64,000 nucleotides of DNA from Petrocella sp024636985 (GTDB lineage Bacteria > Bacillota > Clostridia > Lachnospirales > Vallitaleaceae): assembly GCA_024636985.1 (NCBI GenBank), contig JAGXFY010000033.1, positions 1-64,000 of the forward strand, written 5' to 3'. The notes beneath the pieces were generated by a model, which worked only from the letters and a program-made list of their open reading frames with translations, had not been told where the DNA came from and did not search any database. Below, one piece after another: positions 53,229 through 60,877 of the stretch. Position 1 is the first letter of the stretch, and every line of letters begins with the position of its first letter. The translations under genes were made by a program, and so were the position numbers.

Positions 53229-54446
53229 TTACGCATCTCCTTTATTGTATTCGATGGTATCAACCGTTGCTATAACATGGCCATCAGATAAGGTTACCAT
53301 AACCTTGTCATTGTCTTTTAGTTGGTTAACAGATGTAATCTTGTTAAACTGAAGATCACTTAAATAAGCATAACCCTCTTTTAATCTTTGAGTGGGTGAC
53401 AAGCCTTTTAATTTTTCCTCAAGTAAGTTCACCTGATGTTGCTTTCTTCTCAAGATATTTGCCATAAGCATTTTCATCTTATCTTCTAGTTCTACAATAT
53501 ACTGATACTTTCTTTCAAATTTAAGCCCTGGATGTTGATGGGATAATTGAATTTTCAGGAGTTCCAATCCTTTTTTCTTTAGATCCAACTGTCGGTAAAT
53601 GGCTTGTCTTAATGTCAGTTCCAATTGGTTAAGATTATTTTGTAAAGTATAGTAATCATAAACTGCTAATTCAGCTGCAGCAGAAGGCGTAGGTGCTCTT
53701 AGATCTGCAACAAAATCGGATATGGTAAAATCTGTTTCATGACCGACAGCAGATATGATGGGTATATCGGACATGAAAATGCTCCTTGCAACCGCTTCTT
53801 CATTAAATACCCATAAGTCTTCAATAGACCCACCACCTCTACCAAGGATGATGGTATCTACATTTTTTTCTTGGTTAAAATAAGCAATACCTTTGATGAT
53901 GGTTTGGGCAGCATCCGTTCCTTGAACCAATGCCGGATAAAGGGTCATTTTTATATAAGGATTCCGTCGTTTTGCTACTTGGACGATATCTCTTATAGCT
54001 GCACCTGTATCCGAGGTTATAATTCCAATATGGGCTGCATACTTACAAATAGGTTTTTTGGCTTCTTCTTCAAAAAGTCCTTCAGCACTTAGTTTTTTCT
54101 TCAATGCTTCAAAAGCTTGATAGAGTATACCTAATCCGTCTTGCATAATCTTGCGGACATAAATCTGGTATTGGCCACTTCGCTCATAAACAGATACAGC
54201 ACCCTGAACAATAATTTTCATACCGTTTTCAATTTCAAATCCTAAGTTTTGGACTTGGGTTTTGAACATTACACAGCTTATAGTACTCTCATCATCTTTT
54301 AAAGTAAAGTAGAGATGTCCTGAACTATGGGCTTTATAATTGGAAATCTCACCTTGTACGGATATGTTTTTTAGAATGAAATCTTTATCCATTAATTGTT
54401 TAATATAGGCATTAACATGACTAACCTTTAGTACCTGTTTTTCCAT
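53229..54446 (-). CDS. xseA: Exodeoxyribonuclease VII large subunit
   Basis: XseA is the catalytic subunit that degrades single-stranded DNA from both ends. The 405-residue protein has an N-terminal OB fold with VSVQGEISNYKAHSSGHLYFTLKD, then the catalytic domain with GIITSDTGAAIRDI, TIILGRGGGSIEDLWVFNEE and SAVGHETDFTISDFVADLRAPTPSAAAE, and a coiled C-terminus that binds XseB. It lies between nusB and xseB. Confidence 0.97.
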   Translation of the reverse strand: MEKQVLKVSHVNAYIKQLMDKDFILKNISVQGEISNYKAHSSGHLYFTLKDDESTISCVMFKTQVQNLGFEIENGMKIIVQGAVSVYERSGQYQIYVRKIMQDGLGILYQAFEALKKKLSAEGLFEEEAKKPICKYAAHIGIITSDTGAAIRDIVQVAKRRNPYIKMTLYPALVQGTDAAQTIIKGIAYFNQEKNVDTIILGRGGGSIEDLWVFNEEAVARSIFMSDIPIISAVGHETDFTISDFVADLRAPTPSAAAELAVYDYYTLQNNLNQLELTLRQAIYRQLDLKKKGLELLKIQLSHQHPGLKFERKYQYIVELEDKMKMLMANILRRKQHQVNLLEEKLKGLSPTQRLKEGYAYLSDLQFNKITSVNQLKDNDKVMVTLSDGHVIATVDTIEYNKGDA

Positions 54447-54468
54447 CTTATCCCTACTCTATCTAAAG

Positions 54469-54867
54469 TTATTCATTTACGATTCCTGCTATAACACCAT
54501 TAACAAACTTTGGCGATTGATCACCACCATATTTTCTTGCCATTTCTATGGCTTCATTAATCGCTACATTGGTGGGTATTTCTTCATCATATAGAATCTC
54601 AAATAAGGCCAACCTAAGAATGGCCATTTCTACATTTGCTATACGTTTTAGATTCCAACTCGTAGAGCTTGAACCAATGGTAGCATCCAGTTCTGCTTTC
54701 TTACTAACAATACCCATTGCCTTGGTTTTAATATAAACAGCTTCATCGTCCTTGACTTCAATGGTCCCCAGATAATCCTCAATATGCTCTTCAATCGGGA
54801 CCTCAAGTCCAAATTCATAGGAAAATATAATCTTGAAGATATTCTCTCTGATGTTCTTTCTATTCAT
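54469..54867 (-). CDS. nusB: Transcription antitermination factor NusB
   Basis: NusB (132 residues) binds boxA RNA with S10 to prevent early termination in rRNA operons. The all-helical domain reads MNRKNIRENIFKIIFSYEFG at the start and IPTNVAINEAIEMARKYGGDQSPKFVNGVIAGI at the end, the usual C-terminal signature. GGAGG 5 nt ahead of the second ATG sets the start. It is followed by xseA. Confidence 0.95.
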   Translation of the reverse strand: MNRKNIRENIFKIIFSYEFGLEVPIEEHIEDYLGTIEVKDDEAVYIKTKAMGIVSKKAELDATIGSSSTSWNLKRIANVEMAILRLALFEILYDEEIPTNVAINEAIEMARKYGGDQSPKFVNGVIAGIVNE

Positions 54868-54887
54868 GATTGCCTCCATACATTACA

Positions 54888-54915
54888 ATACCCTTAAATA
54901 ACTATTTAAGGGTAT
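54888..54915. other. Perfect 13-bp hairpin between Asp23 gene and nusB
   Basis: ATACCCTTAAATA and TATTTAAGGGTAT flank two bases just ahead of nusB. No U-run follows, so it may be an RNA processing or attenuation element rather than a terminator. Confidence 0.5.
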
Positions 54916-54937
54916 CAACGTTTTTCGATTTGTGATA

Positions 54938-55306
54938 TTACTTCTCTATGTCAACACCGGTAACATTTATATTCACGACTTCTACTTTAAGTCCGGTCAT
55001 GGTCTCTACTGCATTTTTAACCTTTTCAGAGACACTTTTCGACACCTCTATAATCTGACTACCAAAGGTTACAACAATTGCAAGCGTAAGGGAAACACAT
55101 CCTTCACCAACTTCAACAATCACACCTTTTGCTAGATTCTTTCTTCCAAGTAGTTCAACAATGTCACCTGCCAAATTTCCTACCATGCCTTTGACACCTT
55201 CTACTTCTGTCGCTGCAAGACCTGCAATAATTGCAATAACTTCATCTGCAATGTGAATCTCACCTACATCTTCATGATCATGTATTTTTAAAACTTGTCT
55301 GTCCAT
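54938..55306 (-). CDS. Asp23/Gls24 family protein (YqhY type)
   Basis: This 122-residue protein is the second Asp23 (DUF322) member in the window. It has the IHIADEVIAIIAGLAATEVEGVKGM stretch, a central VEVGEGCVSLTLAIVVTFG and a C-terminal GLKVEVVNINVTGVDIEK. GGAGGCATATA before MDRQVLK decides the start; the longest frame adds nine doubtful residues. YqhY sits by nusB and the accA/B genes in Bacillus and has been tied to malonyl-CoA control there; the acc genes are not here. Confidence 0.87.
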   Translation of the reverse strand: MDRQVLKIHDHEDVGEIHIADEVIAIIAGLAATEVEGVKGMVGNLAGDIVELLGRKNLAKGVIVEVGEGCVSLTLAIVVTFGSQIIEVSKSVSEKVKNAVETMTGLKVEVVNINVTGVDIEK

Positions 55307-55415
55307 TATATGCCTCCATTCCATTGTATTCACAACGTGCTAGTATCATTATATCTAAAGTCGCTCAAGTATGCAAGAACAAAGCGACATTGTCGCGGTT
55401 TGCATGCAAGAACAA

Positions 55416-55459
55416 GAATAAAGCAGCCCTATTGTTATCCTTTAGGGCTGCTTTATTCT
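55416..55459 (-). terminator. Terminator overlapping the efp stop codon
   Basis: A 17-bp perfect stem (arms 55416-55432 and 55443-55459) begins within the last codons of efp and ends in a short U-rich stretch (TTATTCTTG). It closes the efp transcript. Confidence 0.8.
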
Positions 55460-56018
55460 AGTTTGCTCTAGATATGTATTCGCCGGATCTTGTGTCGATT
55501 TTTAATTTATCACCAATGTTAACAAACAAAGGTACATAGACTGTTGCACCGGTTTCTACTGTAGCCGGTTTTGTTGCACCTTGTGCTGTATTACCTGCAA
55601 CACCCGGTTCAGTATGTGTTACCAATAACTCAACAATGATTGGTGGTTCAACGCCAAAGACTTTGCCAGAATGAGATAAAACCTTTACAATTTCATTTTC
55701 TTTTACGAATTTAAGGGCACCATCCAACTGATCTTCACTTAAACCAATCTGTTCATAGGATTCTACATCCATAAAATGGAAAATATCACCATCTGCATAC
55801 AAATACTGCATGTCTTTTCTAGAAATAATTGCATTTTCAAATTTCTCTGTTGGCCTAAATGATTTTTCAATCACGGCACCTGTTTTTAAATTCTTAATCT
55901 TTGTTCTAACAAAAGCTGCACCTTTACCGGGTTTAACATGTTGAAACTCAATAATGACATAGATGTTATTATCCATTTCTATTGTTAGACCATTTCTAAA
56001 ATCACCAGCTGAAACCAT
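55458..56018 (-). CDS. efp: Elongation factor P
   Basis: EF-P rescues ribosomes stalled on proline runs. The 186-residue protein has three beta barrels: the first carries PGKGAAF, with the lysine that enters the ribosome, near residue 33; the last has PIIVELLVTHTEPGVAGNT and ends with GDKLKIDTRSGEYISRA. It follows pepP by 185 nt with a promoter between, so it can be made separately. Confidence 0.97.
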   Translation of the reverse strand: MVSAGDFRNGLTIEMDNNIYVIIEFQHVKPGKGAAFVRTKIKNLKTGAVIEKSFRPTEKFENAIISRKDMQYLYADGDIFHFMDVESYEQIGLSEDQLDGALKFVKENEIVKVLSHSGKVFGVEPPIIVELLVTHTEPGVAGNTAQGATKPATVETGATVYVPLFVNIGDKLKIDTRSGEYISRAN

Positions 56019-56101
56019 TTATTGTCCTCCTTGTAATACCCAATAATCACTTAGATATTTAACAGATTTTTTCCTCATAAACTCTTGGAAATCATTTACA
56101 T

Positions 56102-56130
56102 ATTGTAATCTAAATACCTTATTATTTCAA
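56102..56130 (-). promoter_or_regulatory. Promoter of efp
   Basis: On the minus strand TTGAAA (plus 56125-56130) and TACAAT (plus 56102-56107) are 17 nt apart, about 80-110 nt before the efp start codon. Confidence 0.6.
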
Positions 56131-56163
56131 CACTTTTTTGCGATTATTGTCAATAAACATCTC

Positions 56164-56200
56164 GCTAAAGGCATAAAAACTTAGTTTTGACCCTTTAGCC
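56164..56200. repeat. Inverted pair of the 18-bp motif between pepP and efp
   Basis: The plus strand has GCTAAAGGCATAAAAACT followed at once by AGTTTTGACCCTTTAGCC. The arms pair through GCTAAAGG/CCTTTAGC and AAAACT/AGTTTT. The hairpin starts 2 nt after the pepP stop and may terminate pepP. Confidence 0.65.
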
Positions 56201-56202
56201 AC

Positions 56203-57288
56203 TTAAACAATAATAAGACGCTTATCTGAATGCACAAAATTTTTGTGTCCATCCTTTGTAATAACAATAAGGTCTTCAATACGTACACCACCAAAGTCAG
56301 GTATATAAATACCCGGTTCTATGGTCACCACCATACCTTCTTGCAGTGTCATATGACCTTGCTCTGACAACCTAGGATTTTCATGTACCTCAAGTCCCAG
56401 ACTATGACCCAACCCGTGACCAAAATAACCTTCATAACCCTGGCTATAGATATAGTCTCTAGCGATAAGATCCACTTCCTTACCTGTCATACCGGTTCTA
56501 ATAGCTTCAAGGGCCATTTCCTGAGCTTTTAAAACTGTATTGTAGAGCCTGATTTGATCAGCACTTGCTTCACCCATAACGAAAGTACGTGTCATATCTG
56601 AACAGTACCCTTCATAGACACAACCAAAGTCCAAAGTTACAAAATCTCCTTTTTCAATGGTCTTTGTCGTAGGTACTGCGTGTGGTAGACTGGATCGTTT
56701 ACCTGAGGCTACAATGGTTTCAAAAGAAAGCCTACTGGCACCCTTCTTTTTCATAAACATTTCAAGCTCTAAAGCTACGTCAATTTCTCTCATACCAACT
56801 TTTACATAATCTAGTATATGTTTATAAGCAGCGTCTCCAATGCTTGCAGCATATTCAATCAAGTCCAGCTCTAATTGGTCTTTGACCATACGCAACCTTT
56901 CAAGCATGTCTTCAAGGGGTATCCATTTAATATGTTCAAGATGGCTTTTATGAAAATCAAATGCCTTGACTGTTAAATGATGGTCTTCAAAACCAAGGGT
57001 ATTTGTGCCATCTATTTCCATAATATGCTCAAGGGTCTCATTTAAACCCAGTGCCATATAATCTACAATCTCATAGTCCGGACATTGCATAGCAGCCTGC
57101 TCCAAATAGCGGAAATCTGTCATCAGTACTTTTTTATCCGTTGATATATATACATAGGCTGAAGTACCTGTAAAACCGGTGATATAATGCCGATTATGAG
57201 CACTGGTTATAAACAGTGCCTGAAGTTCTTTTTCTTTCATTTTTTGAAGCAATCGTTCATGTCTTTGGACCCTGTATTTGTCGGTCAT
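56203..57288 (-). CDS. pepP: Xaa-Pro aminopeptidase (M24B family)
   Basis: This 361-residue peptidase removes an N-terminal residue ahead of proline. The C-terminal pita-bread fold carries the five metal ligands: Asp in LDFGCVYEGYCSD (two), His in GHGLGHSLGLEVHE, Glu in TIEPGIY, and Glu in GVRIEDL. The N-terminal creatinase-like domain covers about 1-130. It lies before efp, as in many Bacillota. Confidence 0.95.
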   Translation of the reverse strand: MTDKYRVQRHERLLQKMKEKELQALFITSAHNRHYITGFTGTSAYVYISTDKKVLMTDFRYLEQAAMQCPDYEIVDYMALGLNETLEHIMEIDGTNTLGFEDHHLTVKAFDFHKSHLEHIKWIPLEDMLERLRMVKDQLELDLIEYAASIGDAAYKHILDYVKVGMREIDVALELEMFMKKKGASRLSFETIVASGKRSSLPHAVPTTKTIEKGDFVTLDFGCVYEGYCSDMTRTFVMGEASADQIRLYNTVLKAQEMALEAIRTGMTGKEVDLIARDYIYSQGYEGYFGHGLGHSLGLEVHENPRLSEQGHMTLQEGMVVTIEPGIYIPDFGGVRIEDLIVITKDGHKNFVHSDKRLIIV

Positions 57289-57315
57289 TGTCTTCCTCCG
57301 TGTTCACAACTCTAT

Positions 57316-57747
57316 TTAATGTCTATTTTTTAGATAAGAGATGGCTTCCAGATAACCCTCCAAACCTTTTCCGATAATCTGATGCACACATACATCCTTC
57401 GTAACAGAAACATGGCGAAAAGTTTCTCTTTCATGAATGTTCGAAATATGAACTTCTACTGTCGGAATCTGAATGCTACCAATTGCATCTCGAATTGCAT
57501 AACTATAATGGGTATAGGCACCTGGATTAATGACAATCCCATCCACTTGTTCATAGTAGGCTTTCTGTAGTCGGTCGATAATCGCACCTTCGTGGTTAGA
57601 CTGGAAACAATCCGTCTCAACCTGTTGATTATGGCTGAAGGTCATGATCTTTTCTATTAGGCTATTATAGTCTTCCTGTCCATAAATGTCCGTACTTCTA
57701 ATACCTAAAAAGTTCAGATTAGGTCCATTGATGACCAGTATTTTCAT
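57316..57747 (-). CDS. aroQ: 3-dehydroquinate dehydratase, type II
   Basis: AroQ makes 3-dehydroshikimate in the shikimate route. The 143-residue type II enzyme begins MKILVINGPNLNFLGIR, the family opening, with the catalytic tyrosine in DIYGQEDY and VINPGAYTHYSYAIRDAI plus VEVHISNIHERE further on. It follows aroK and aroE, giving three steps of the pathway on one transcript. Confidence 0.96.
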   Translation of the reverse strand: MKILVINGPNLNFLGIRSTDIYGQEDYNSLIEKIMTFSHNQQVETDCFQSNHEGAIIDRLQKAYYEQVDGIVINPGAYTHYSYAIRDAIGSIQIPTVEVHISNIHERETFRHVSVTKDVCVHQIIGKGLEGYLEAISYLKNRH

Positions 57748-57756
57748 TTCATCACC

Positions 57757-58278
57757 TCACAAAATCGCTAGGATTTCATCTACGATACTTTTGATTGGTT
57801 TACCTGATGTTTGAATAATGACATTGGCAGTACTTAAATACAAGGGTTCTCTAATCTCTAACATACTGGTGATTTTTCCTTCAAGATCTTGCTCTTCCTG
57901 AAGCAAAGGTCGTTTATTGTCGTCTTTGATATTCTTAAGAATATGCGCAACATCGGCTTGTAAAAAAACAACAACACCTATTTCTTTTAACATCTCAATG
58001 TTTTCTTCTCTTAGAATAACACCACCACCCGTTGAAATAATCTTGTTTTTTTGGTCCTTTAAGCTTTTTAGATAGGTCGTTTCAAGCTCTCTAAAATAAG
58101 CTTCACCATGATCTCTAAATATCTCGCTAACTGTTTTACCTTCCGCTTTTTCAATTTTTTCATCCATGTCAATAAAGTTAAGATTCAACCTTTTAGCAAG
58201 CTCTTTCGTCACGGAGGTCTTACCACAGCCCATGAATCCTATTAAAACTATATTTTCACTTTTATTTCCTTCATTCAT
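57757..58278 (-). CDS. aroK: Shikimate kinase
   Basis: AroK phosphorylates shikimate with ATP. The protein (173 residues) has the P-loop GFMGCGKTSVTKELA, DMDEKIEKAEGKTV, the FRELET shikimate contact and STGGGVILREEN. I start at ATG (MNEGNK), with AGGTG 6 nt ahead; the longest frame adds three codons from a GTG that sits in that ribosome site. Confidence 0.96.
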   Translation of the reverse strand: MNEGNKSENIVLIGFMGCGKTSVTKELAKRLNLNFIDMDEKIEKAEGKTVSEIFRDHGEAYFRELETTYLKSLKDQKNKIISTGGGVILREENIEMLKEIGVVVFLQADVAHILKNIKDDNKRPLLQEEQDLEGKITSMLEIREPLYLSTANVIIQTSGKPIKSIVDEILAIL

Positions 58279-58298
58279 TCTAATCACCTATTGTTGTA

Positions 58299-59156
58299 TC
58301 ATTTCGTCATCTGTTGTAAAAAAGCTTGATAGCATCTTTTTTTAGTTCCATCATCAATGGTGCATTCACGCCATAGCTCAAATGCTGCTATAGCCTGATG
58401 AAAAAGCATGCCCATACCATTCATGGTAATGGCGCCTGCTTCTCTAGCTTCTCGTAAAAAATGGGTTTCAAGTGGATTGTATATAAGGTCCACCGCCACT
58501 TCTAACGTTTCATAGAACTTTGTTTCATAGATGGGATTGTTGGCACTATGAGGATACATGCCAATTGGTGTCGTCTGAAAGGCAATCACCAAATCGTTTC
58601 TTTCTTTAAGGTCTTCAAGTGGTATTACTTCTGTGGATACATCATAATGACGGTTAATTAATTTGGCTAACTTCTCTGCATTCGCCTGTGTTCTATTGGT
58701 GATGGCGATATGTCCGGCACCTTCATGGGCACACATCATACCTACGGCTCTAGCTGCACCACCCGCACCAATAATTAATATAGATTTATCTCTTAGATTA
58801 ATCTTAATTTCTTTTAATGCTTTTAAGAGTCCGATCCAATCCGTATTGTATCCGACCAGTTCATTGTTGTCTAGCTTGATGGTATTGACGGCGCCAATGG
58901 CTTTAGCCATGTCATCGACATGATCTAGATAAGATATAACATCAACTTTATAAGGTACCGTTACATTAGCACCTTTGATACTTAGGCCTTTAAGTCCTGC
59001 CATCGCGTGTTCCAATTGATTTTCCTTGACATGGAAAGCCACATAAGCCATGTTTTCACTCAGGGCTTCTGCCAACATATTATGAATGAAAGGTGAAAAG
59101 CTATGACCGACCGGATCTCCGATTAAACCATATATATCCGTTGTCCCTTTAATCAT
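58299..59156 (-). CDS. aroE: Shikimate dehydrogenase
   Basis: AroE reduces 3-dehydroshikimate with NADPH. The 285-residue protein has GDPVGHSFSPFIHN at the start (shikimate site), GANVTVPYK with the catalytic lysine, the NADP fold GAGGAARAVGM and NRTQANAEKL, and MNGMGML near the end. It overlaps yqeG by 4 nt (ATGA), and leads aroE-aroK-aroQ. Confidence 0.97.
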   Translation of the reverse strand: MIKGTTDIYGLIGDPVGHSFSPFIHNMLAEALSENMAYVAFHVKENQLEHAMAGLKGLSIKGANVTVPYKVDVISYLDHVDDMAKAIGAVNTIKLDNNELVGYNTDWIGLLKALKEIKINLRDKSILIIGAGGAARAVGMMCAHEGAGHIAITNRTQANAEKLAKLINRHYDVSTEVIPLEDLKERNDLVIAFQTTPIGMYPHSANNPIYETKFYETLEVAVDLIYNPLETHFLREAREAGAITMNGMGMLFHQAIAAFELWRECTIDDGTKKRCYQAFLQQMTK

Positions 59157-59656
59157 CTAACGCCCTTCTTTCTTAAATATCTATTTAACAATAACTTTTC
59201 GGTTCTTCTCTTAACATAAGTGACCATCTGCTCTTTTGCTTGTATTGGTTTAACCAGAATCGTATACAAACCTAAGCGGTTACCCACCCAGACATCCGTA
59301 AAAATCTGGTCACCAACAAATATTGCTTTCTGAGGCTCCACCTCAATCGTCTTTAGTATGCGCTTCAACTTATAAGTAAAGGGCTTCATAGCGTTTGCCA
59401 TGACCGGTATCTTCAAGCCTTGATTAAGGGTATCAACCCTATCCTTTGAATTATTCGACACAAGAGCCACTTTATAACCCTTGGTTTGAAGCACTTCCAT
59501 AAGTCGTATGAGTTCATCATGAGCATCGAATTGATCGAAAGGTACAAGAGTATTGTCGACATCAAACAATACAGCACGATACCCTTGTTCATACAGACTT
59601 TCAAAATCTATATCATACACTTGATCCAAATATTCATCCGGATATAATATCTTCAT
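59153..59656 (-). CDS. yqeG: YqeG-family HAD phosphatase (IIIA)
   Basis: This protein (167 residues) has HAD motif I DVDNTLVPFD, VSNNSKDR for motif II, KPFTYKLKRIL with the lysine, and VGDQIFTDVWVGNRLGL for motif IV, the pattern of the YqeG subfamily, related to mitochondrial phosphatidylglycerophosphate phosphatase GEP4. A phospholipid role is possible. The start ATG is best spaced from GGTG; GTG at 59665 is the alternative. It heads the yqeG-aroE-aroK-aroQ unit and has a consensus promoter. Confidence 0.88.
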   Translation of the reverse strand: MKILYPDEYLDQVYDIDFESLYEQGYRAVLFDVDNTLVPFDQFDAHDELIRLMEVLQTKGYKVALVSNNSKDRVDTLNQGLKIPVMANAMKPFTYKLKRILKTIEVEPQKAIFVGDQIFTDVWVGNRLGLYTILVKPIQAKEQMVTYVKRRTEKLLLNRYLRKKGVR

Positions 59657-59705
59657 TTTTTTCACCGTACTTTCAATATTTAGGTGTTAAAATAACGCAT
59701 GCATT

Positions 59706-59734
59706 ATTATATCAATAAACATGCTGAGTGTCAA
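59706..59734 (-). promoter_or_regulatory. Consensus promoter of yqeG-aroEKQ
   Basis: TTGACA (plus 59729-59734) and TATAAT (plus 59706-59711) on the minus strand with a 17-nt spacer, about 40 nt before the yqeG start codon. The U-run of the preceding terminator runs directly into the -35 box. Confidence 0.85.
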
Positions 59735-59768
59735 AAAAAACAGACCTAATTCAGCCATGGTCTGTTTT
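59731..59768. terminator. Terminator of the pilin cluster
   Basis: AAACAGACC pairs with GGTCTGTTT, followed by eight U residues on the minus strand (and seven on the plus strand). It closes the pilin-like operon, immediately ahead of the yqeG promoter. Confidence 0.9.
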
Positions 59769-59790
59769 TTTATATCACAATAATATTACG

Positions 59791-60336
59791 CTATTTTTCA
59801 AAATTCCTGAATTTTACCTGGCTTTGTGTACTCATTTTCGCATCACCATCTGTCATATCAAGAAAAATTTGAATACTTTTAGTATATTCAAAGTCAACAT
59901 CATTGGTAGGTGCTACACTAAGTGCTTCAATACGACTGGCCATCGGATAGCTTTGAGACGACCCGTCAGGCAAAGTGATGGTACACGTTAGAACCCTCGT
60001 ACTTGGATCAAAGTCTATTTCAAATTCAATCATGCCTTCTATAGGGTCTTCTTGATGAAAAATGATCTTACTTGGATTAATAAGAAGGTCAGGAGAATCT
60101 ATTCTGGAATTACCACCTTGATCGAAAATATCCTCAATCCCTTTTGATTCTTTGGCTATGGCCGTAATCTGATTCATAGCCAACTGAGCTTCATATTGAA
60201 TGTCTATGATCTCTTTCGTTGCATTAAAACCTTTTAGATTAAAGTTCAAAAACGTACCGACAGCCCCCATAATAATACCGGCTATGGCAATGGCCAAAAT
60301 AAGCTCAATGGTCGTAAATCCTTTGTCGCTAGTCAT
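59791..60336 (-). CDS. Type IV prepilin-like protein (PilW/PulJ type)
   Basis: This 181-residue protein begins MTSDKGFTTIELILAIAIAG, a class III signal: a short basic leader ending in glycine, then F-T-T-I-E with Glu5 and a hydrophobic helix. Prepilin peptidase should cut after the glycine. The rest is beta-rich and has no cysteines. It overlaps the preceding pilin gene by 8 nt and is the last gene of the cluster. It is likely a minor pilin of a type IV pilus or a related export machine. Confidence 0.82.
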   Translation of the reverse strand: MTSDKGFTTIELILAIAIAGIIMGAVGTFLNFNLKGFNATKEIIDIQYEAQLAMNQITAIAKESKGIEDIFDQGGNSRIDSPDLLINPSKIIFHQEDPIEGMIEFEIDFDPSTRVLTCTITLPDGSSQSYPMASRIEALSVAPTNDVDFEYTKSIQIFLDMTDGDAKMSTQSQVKFRNFEK

Positions 60337-60868
60337 CCATAACCACCCTTCCGTTTTGCTTAATCACCTCAAATTCAATCACCCGACTTGACGCCGTTGA
60401 ACTGATTTGATACTTGCCGTCACCATTGGCCGTATTCTTAACTTGGCCGGAAGTCGTATCAAATTCAAAACTGATTAATGTATGACTGGGTGGTAGAATA
60501 TCCACATAATTCGTACCATCCCATTTTTTTATAGCTACTTTTTTAGGGAATTTGATGGTTTTTAAAGTCGAATATGTTCCTGTTGGTCCCATACGTACCA
60601 AAGTGGTTCCGATATATTGTTCAAGTGTTGAATCATAGGCCAAAGTCAATCTATAGTCTTTATCCTTAGAAGCCATCTCTTTTGTTTGAACCAACTTAAT
60701 TTCACTAATCAGTTGGTTTGAATAAGTGTTGATGTTATTGGTGTACAATGTATTTAACCCAAAGCCGGAAAGACTAATGGCAATGGCCAATAGAGCCATG
60801 ACAATAATCATCTCAATAAGGGTATAACCCTCTTGTCTTCTGATTGTGTTCAAACATTTTACACACAT
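60329..60868 (-). CDS. Type IV prepilin-like protein (GspH/FimT type)
   Basis: This protein (179 residues) has a leader ending RRQEG, then YTLIEMIIVMALLAIAISLSG, again a prepilin peptidase site with Glu5. The globular part is beta-rich (TYSTLKTIKFPKKVAIKKWDG), consistent with GspH-type minor pilins. The start ATG follows AGGTG by 6 nt, 1 nt beyond the stop of the previous gene's tail; a GTG three codons earlier is unlikely. It is the third gene of the visible set. Confidence 0.83.
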   Translation of the reverse strand: MCVKCLNTIRRQEGYTLIEMIIVMALLAIAISLSGFGLNTLYTNNINTYSNQLISEIKLVQTKEMASKDKDYRLTLAYDSTLEQYIGTTLVRMGPTGTYSTLKTIKFPKKVAIKKWDGTNYVDILPPSHTLISFEFDTTSGQVKNTANGDGKYQISSTASSRVIEFEVIKQNGRVVMDD

Positions 60869-60877
60869 CTTTATCAC

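Noticed and set aside
7064..56200. CRISPR array made by the 18-bp repeats
   Set aside because: Copies are kilobases apart, occur in both orientations and have no regular spacers or cas genes.
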